From assembly GCA_023251255.1 (NCBI GenBank), contig JAHEZD010000068.1:1-34875 (forward strand): a DNA stretch of 34,875 bases, given 5' to 3'. Position numbers and translations under genes: made by a program. The notes beneath the pieces are model-generated. The model worked only from the letters and a program-made list of their open reading frames with translations, was not told where the DNA came from and made no database searches. Positions 31,795 through 34,875 of the stretch are shown in pieces. The DNA is from Chitinophagaceae bacterium (GTDB lineage Bacteria; Bacteroidota; Bacteroidia; Chitinophagales; Chitinophagaceae). The stretch's first letter is position 1, and every line of letters begins with the position of its first letter.

Positions 31795-31860
31795 TATAGT
31801 CATACTGCGGATTACAGGGACAAATTTATTTTCAATAGCACTAAGACGTTAGTTTTAACT

Positions 31861-32211
31861 ATGGATATTGAAACCATCAGGAATATTTGCATGGCACTTC
31901 CTAACGTAACGGAAGCCATCAAGTGGGGCAACGACCTCTGCTTTATGGTGCATGGAAAAATGTTCTGTGTGGTACCGGTTGAGGGCGTTTTTACGGTTGC
32001 CCTGAAAGTAACGGAAGATGAATTTGGGGAACTGTGCAACCTGCCGGGCATAAGGCCTGCGCCCTATGTGGCCAAATACAAATGGGTATTGGTGGAAGAT
32101 ACCACCATTTTCAACAGGCAAAAATGGGAACAGTATATTGCCCAATCGCATGGCCTTGTATTGGCCAAATTAGTAGCAGGCAAACCTGCTAGGTTGAAGC
32201 CCAAACCATGA
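31861..32211 (+). CDS. MmcQ/YjbR family protein (second of two)
   Basis: This is a 116-residue cytoplasmic protein of the same fold as the neighbour at 31029. The start at 31861 (MDIETIRNICMALPNVTEAIKWGNDLCF) fits the family; the 25 codons above it run through the interrupted palindrome and are not conserved-looking. The motif TEAIKWGNDLCFMVHGKMFCVVPVE is the classic family core. It continues with VALKVTEDEFGELCNLPGIRPAPYVAKYKWVLVEDTTIF and a C-terminal helix (WEQYIAQSHGLVLAKL). The two neighbours share the MDI start and the xALPxVxEA motif but are otherwise divergent, so the pair is an old rather than recent duplication or two independent members. Confidence 0.9.
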   Translation: MDIETIRNICMALPNVTEAIKWGNDLCFMVHGKMFCVVPVEGVFTVALKVTEDEFGELCNLPGIRPAPYVAKYKWVLVEDTTIFNRQKWEQYIAQSHGLVLAKLVAGKPARLKPKP

Positions 32212-32257
32212 CATTGGTTGCATTTTAATAACAAATGCTGGACATGTATTCAGCTTG

Positions 32258-32973
32258 GAGGCTGTCTAAAAACAATTCAAAAGATTTTTGTACGATGCCT
32301 TCCATATTCTCCAATTAATAACAACCGGAAATCAGTGGCCAGTTATTGATTCGCCTGCTACCCAAACTCCACTTGTATAGCGCACACCTAAGCACCTCAG
32401 CCGCTTCGGTCACGCCTTGGCGGGATTGATCCCGTCCCTTGGGATACGGGAGCAAAGAAGCGGGTGCAGTGCTGGAAGATGAACTCCATTCATCCATGTG
32501 CAGAAGCAACCCCGAAAAACTCAGCCTTCCGACCATAGAGACTTAGCGGGCTACACTTAGGGCAGCGCTGGCGGACAAATCGACGAAGGAGATTCACGAA
32601 TACCAAAATCAAACTACAGACACATTCGTAAACGGGCAGAGCCATTCGGGTTGTCCTAGCCTTTTTTGCTCCTTTTTGCGGCGATGTGGCACATCCCGTC
32701 ATTTATGCGGGGGCAAAAAGGAGAGAGCCTATTAGGAAGACAATGTCTTTTAGCCCAAAAGCTGGCTAAAATGATACTCTGGCCAAACTCAATCACCTCT
32801 AGCGCATCAAGCAGTTACCTAGGGGCAAGAAAAGAAAAGCTACCCTACAAGTGCAGTTGGTCATCCCCCTTTAAAATGTGTTCACACTATAGGAAAAATT
32901 GGGACAGGCTGTGGCTAAAAAGAGGTGCTTGAATTTGCATAGCAAATTCCTGAAATCATTTTTAGACAGTCTC
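32258..32973. mobile_element. Region bounded by IS-like terminal inverted repeats, no transposase
   Basis: GAGGCTGTCTAAAAA (32258-32272) and the reverse complement of GAGACTGTCTAAAAA (32959-32973) form 15-bp ends with one mismatch. Such GAGRCTGTCTAAAAA ends are like those of several bacterial insertion sequences. The 716 bp between them encode no transposase, so this is a MITE-like unit, an IS remnant or coincidence. No clear target duplication is seen next to the ends. Confidence 0.5.
32348..32860 (-). repeat. Structured intergenic repeat, copy IV (reverse orientation)
   Basis: Read in reverse complement it matches copies II and III: CTCCTTTTTG/CAAAAAGGAG (arms at 32714-32723 and 32669-32678), GGCTAGGACAACCCGAATGG, CACCCGCTTC...GAAGCGGCTG with GCTCCCG...GGGACGGGA. 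It has two extra insertions: a CCCGC...CGGG hairpin in the loop of the first stem (32695-32711) and about 54 bp with ACGAAT/ATTCGT at about 32583-32632. Its 5' flank (to 32860) also matches that of copy II. Confidence 0.75.
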
Positions 32974-33062
32974 TCAGGTACATCCGCATTGCTTTCAAAT
33001 GCTATACGATAGCCATAAAGCTGGCTCATGGAGGTGGGCCACCAATGGTTTCCAGCAAGGGT

Positions 33063-33416
33063 TCAATCCTCCAGCCGCTGCCCGAACCTGATGATATGCC
33101 CATCAGGGTCCTGCACCAGCATTTCCCTCATATGCCATGGTTTGTTGTCCGGTGCTGATAGAATGGTTGCACCACGTTCCTGAATGATGGCATGGTACTC
33201 ATCCACATCATCTACATTGATGGCCAGCCATGTACCGGGGTTGCCCTGGTTTTCCTTGCAGAAGAAGATCTCCACGCAACCAACGCTCACACCACCAAAT
33301 GTTTTTGCCCCGTCCCATATCCAGTTGTTCTTGAATGCCAGTTTGTCCATATAATAAGCAATGCTCCTTTCAATATCTGCCGAATAGAGTATCGGTATCA
33401 ATGATTCAAATTGCAT
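33063..33416 (-). CDS. VOC family (glyoxalase/bleomycin-resistance-like) protein
   Basis: This is a 117-residue cytoplasmic protein of the vicinal-oxygen-chelate fold. The line ESLIPILYSADIERSIAYYMDKLAFKNNWIWDGAKTFGGVSVGCVEIFFCKENQG is the first beta-alpha-beta-beta-beta module; GTWLAINVDDVDEYHAIIQERGATILSAPDNKPWHMREMLVQDPDGHIIRFGQ is the second. The ending RExxVxDPDGHxIRFGQ is the family signature, but metal-ligand His/Glu positions are not certain from sequence alone. Substrate unknown. It is divergent from the next VOC gene with only 47 bp between the two starts. Confidence 0.88.
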   Translation of the reverse strand: MQFESLIPILYSADIERSIAYYMDKLAFKNNWIWDGAKTFGGVSVGCVEIFFCKENQGNPGTWLAINVDDVDEYHAIIQERGATILSAPDNKPWHMREMLVQDPDGHIIRFGQRLED

Positions 33417-33421
33417 ATACC

Positions 33422-33429
33422 TAATTTTG
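33422..33429 (+). promoter_or_regulatory. Possible -7 box (TAATTTTG) for the + strand VOC gene
   Basis: TAATTTTG matches the Bacteroidota TAnnTTTG -7 consensus and lies 35 nt before the ATG at 33464. A -33 TTG at the proper distance is not evident, so support is weak. Confidence 0.3.
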
Positions 33430-33463
33430 CAAGCTAAATATAGTAAAAACTAATTTCAGCATT

Positions 33464-33838
33464 ATGGAAATGAAAATCATTCCTGTTATGCGTTGCAGTG
33501 ACATGAAACAGGCCTTGTTCTTCTATACGGGGATACTTGACTTTGCCATCAAGTACCCGGGAACAACGGAAGGGGAACCTGTTGTGACAATTGCCAATGG
33601 CGATGCAGCCATCCAGCTTTCTGTATGGGACGGAACGATAGGCACCACATTGAATGTACATGTGGATGATGTGGACCGTCTCTTCAAACAATATGTTGAA
33701 CGTGGACTGGATACTTCCGGTAGGGAAGGTTCACCCGTGCACCAAGGGCCACTTGACCAGACCTGGGGCATGAGGGAATTCTATGTAACCGATCCGGATG
33801 GCAATACACTCAGGTTTGGCCAGCCGATAAAACAATGA
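33464..33838 (+). CDS. VOC family (bleomycin-resistance-like) protein
   Basis: This is a 124-residue cytoplasmic protein of the vicinal-oxygen-chelate fold. The first module is IIPVMRCSDMKQALFFYTGILDFAIKYPGTTEGEPVVTIANGDAAIQLSVWDG; the second is TTLNVHVDDVDRLFKQYVERGLDTSGREGSPVHQGPLDQTWGMREFYVTDPDGNTLRFGQPI. The WGMREFYVTDPDGNTLRFGQ block is typical of bleomycin-binding-type relatives, which sequester rather than modify drugs, but true resistance cannot be claimed. The HEAT-like gene starts 9 nt after its stop, so both are likely one transcript. The initiator ATG is followed by a second Met two codons on; either could be used. Confidence 0.9.
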   Translation: MEMKIIPVMRCSDMKQALFFYTGILDFAIKYPGTTEGEPVVTIANGDAAIQLSVWDGTIGTTLNVHVDDVDRLFKQYVERGLDTSGREGSPVHQGPLDQTWGMREFYVTDPDGNTLRFGQPIKQ

Positions 33839-33847
33839 ACCCCATCA

Positions 33848-34480
33848 ATGAAAAAACAAACAAGCATCCTATCCAAACTGGCTTCCTCCCTCCACCGTAG
33901 GGACGAAGTGCCCAATCAGGAACTGGCAAAGGAAATTGCCGCTAAAAATGATGCCACTGCTGTACAGGAACTGGTGGAACATCTTCATGATAAAAGGGAT
34001 ATTCAAAATGACTGCATCAAAGTGCTGTATGAAATTGGTGAACTGGAACCGGCATTGATAGCTGTCCATGCAGAAGCATTGATCCCATTCCTTGACCACC
34101 CAAACAACCGCCTCCAATGGGGTGCCATGACAGCTATTGGTACCATTGCTCTGGAAAGGCCCCAACTGGTGTTTGCCGCATTGCCCAAGATCATGGCAGC
34201 AGCAGATGCAGGTTCGGTCATCACCAGGGACAATGCAGTGAGGATCCTGATCAAACTTTGTTCGCTAAAGCAATATGCCAGCAGCAGTTTTGCCTTGCTG
34301 AATGAACAGTTGCTCCATTGCCCCACCAACCAACTGGGCATGTATGCAGAAAATGCCATCCCCATTATCCATGACAACAACCGGAAGCTGTTTGTGAAAA
34401 CGCTTACTGCAAGACTGGGAGATATTGAAAAGGATACCCAACGCAAGCGGGTGGAAAAAGTGATCAGGAAGTTCAGTTGA
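33848..34480 (+). CDS. HEAT-repeat-like helical protein
   Basis: This is a 210-residue cytoplasmic protein made of paired helices: NQELAKEIAAKNDATAVQELVEHL, DIQNDCIKVLYEIGELEPALIAVHAEALIPFLDHPNNRLQWGAMTAIGTIALERPQLVFAALPKIMAAADAGSVITRDNAVRILIKLCS. The pattern of about 40-residue helical repeats with the RLQWGAMTAIGTIA and ITRDNAVRILIKL cores is HEAT/armadillo-like. It probably acts as a protein-binding scaffold. It is translationally close to the VOC gene (9 nt). I recognise no enzyme motif. Confidence 0.85.
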   Translation: MKKQTSILSKLASSLHRRDEVPNQELAKEIAAKNDATAVQELVEHLHDKRDIQNDCIKVLYEIGELEPALIAVHAEALIPFLDHPNNRLQWGAMTAIGTIALERPQLVFAALPKIMAAADAGSVITRDNAVRILIKLCSLKQYASSSFALLNEQLLHCPTNQLGMYAENAIPIIHDNNRKLFVKTLTARLGDIEKDTQRKRVEKVIRKFS

Positions 34481-34576
34481 GGGGAATATCCTTATACGCT
34501 CAAACCTGTTGTGCTATGGATGCCTCAAAATCCTTTTGAAGCTGCTTCCTACAGGCAAGTGACATTCTTTATAGGA

Positions 34577-34710
34577 AGGATACCACAAAGGCACAAAGCA
34601 CACAAAGGGAAAAACGTAGTTTTTCAACCCTGCCTGCCGGTAGGTTCAATGCCGATAGTTATCGGCTGTTTGTTTGCGAAGCAAACATTGGTTTGCTCAG
34701 GCTGACTACT
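34577..34710 (+). repeat. ACAAAG hairpin element, copy D (right arm replaced)
   Basis: It starts with ATACCACAAAGGCACAAAGC, has the loop hairpin GAAAAAC-GTA-GTTTTTC, and ends with GTTTGCGAAGCAAAC, ATTGGTTTGCTCAGGCTGAC. In place of the right arm (CTTTGTGTCTTTGTGG in copy B) there is an alpha module (34629-34644), TTCAAT, and a beta palindrome GCCGATAGTTATCGGC (34651-34666). Confidence 0.75.
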
Positions 34711-34732
34711 CAAGTCACTGCCATGTGTAGCG

Positions 34733-34875
34733 TTAATCCAACCCCGCCAATTTCTCGGAAGCAGCAGCCAGTTCAATGGTCAATGTATCTATTTGCATCT
34801 GCATCTTTGTTTGAACAGCCTGCCCACATTTGGTGATACGCTTCCAAGCACGTGATTCCATCATGTTTAAATGAA
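34733..34875 (-). CDS. Partial or small hypothetical protein at right edge
   Basis: A - strand frame is open from the window edge to a TAA at 34733-34735. From the first ATG inside the window it would encode 43 residues (MMESRAWKRITKCGQAVQTK...TIELAAASEKLAGLD), all helical and Lys/Gln/Ala-rich. The frame also stays open upstream to the edge, so this may be the C-terminus of a longer protein. I do not recognise it. Confidence 0.4.
   Translation of the reverse strand, partial: HLNMMESRAWKRITKCGQAVQTKMQMQIDTLTIELAAASEKLAGLD

Larger units (their letters stand above)
31374..31860. other. Gene-free region between the two MmcQ/YjbR genes
   Basis: No gene is supported. It holds two palindromic elements based on the GAGCTTGTCGAAA motif (31480-31632 and 31723-31794). 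Confidence 0.6.
32212..33062. other. Gene-free region holding repeat copy IV
   Basis: No gene is supported. The stretch from 32258 to 32973 is bounded by a 15-bp near-perfect inverted repeat and contains structured repeat IV. Several short frames through this stretch have no recognisable domain. Confidence 0.6.

Noticed and set aside
32258-32973. Complete insertion sequence
   Set aside because: No transposase frame of any size is present between the inverted repeats.
33464-33838. True bleomycin- or drug-resistance gene
   Set aside because: The fold matches, but VOC proteins have many roles and nothing in the context shows resistance.
22787-34710. CRISPR array as explanation of the recurring repeats
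   Set aside because: Copies are hundreds of bases apart, inverted relative to each other, and have no regular spacers; no cas-like gene is present.

Overview
The window looks like a chromosomal piece of a Bacteroidota genome, most likely Chitinophagaceae or a close relative. The evidence is type IX secretion (T9SS) cargo of both sorting classes, a PorP/SprF protein, a PID-CTERM-like small protein, DUF6607- and DUF6686-like proteins, a HmuY/TonB-receptor pair, and the hairpin-rich intergenic repeats typical of this phylum. I made no database search; all family names come from recognising motifs.

Left third (about 0.26-16.5 kb, all + strand): a surface-protein cluster. An adhesin of eight Ig-like repeats with a CHU_C/gliding-motility C-terminal domain (type B T9SS signal) is followed 5 nt later by a PorP/SprF outer-membrane protein, then by a 2191-residue giant type B adhesin. 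Next come two type A T9SS cargo proteins. Each has a strong hairpin terminator before it and nearly the same 93-nt leader in front of its start codon. A 65-residue PID-CTERM-like protein closes the run. A C8 tract lies inside the first adhesin gene.

Middle (16.6-29.6 kb, mostly - strand): an unrecognised 226-aa protein whose upstream DNA carries 22-bp and 11-bp tandem repeats; a third type B secreted protein with another C8 tract upstream; a lipoprotein DNA/RNA non-specific endonuclease; a PAS histidine kinase (+); a mini c-type cytochrome lipoprotein; DUF6607- and DUF6686-like proteins; and a HmuY-like lipoprotein downstream of a TonB-dependent receptor. The HmuY-like protein has no histidine at all.

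Right part (29.6-34.9 kb): few genes and many repeats. The genes are two MmcQ/YjbR-like proteins, two divergent VOC proteins, a HEAT-like protein and a partial ORF at the edge.

The most unusual content is non-coding. Four copies of a roughly 0.3-0.6 kb repeat (I-IV) fold into outer stems with compensatory base changes. Four copies of a 130-200 bp 'ACAAAG' hairpin element (A-D) lie in both orientations. Two miniature palindromic modules are inserted inside these otherwise unrelated repeats: alpha, CCTGCC...GGCAGG of about 16-22 nt, and beta, CCGAT-N-ATCGG. In several places the empty and filled versions can be compared within this window. These repeats are absent from the T9SS cluster and dense to its right.
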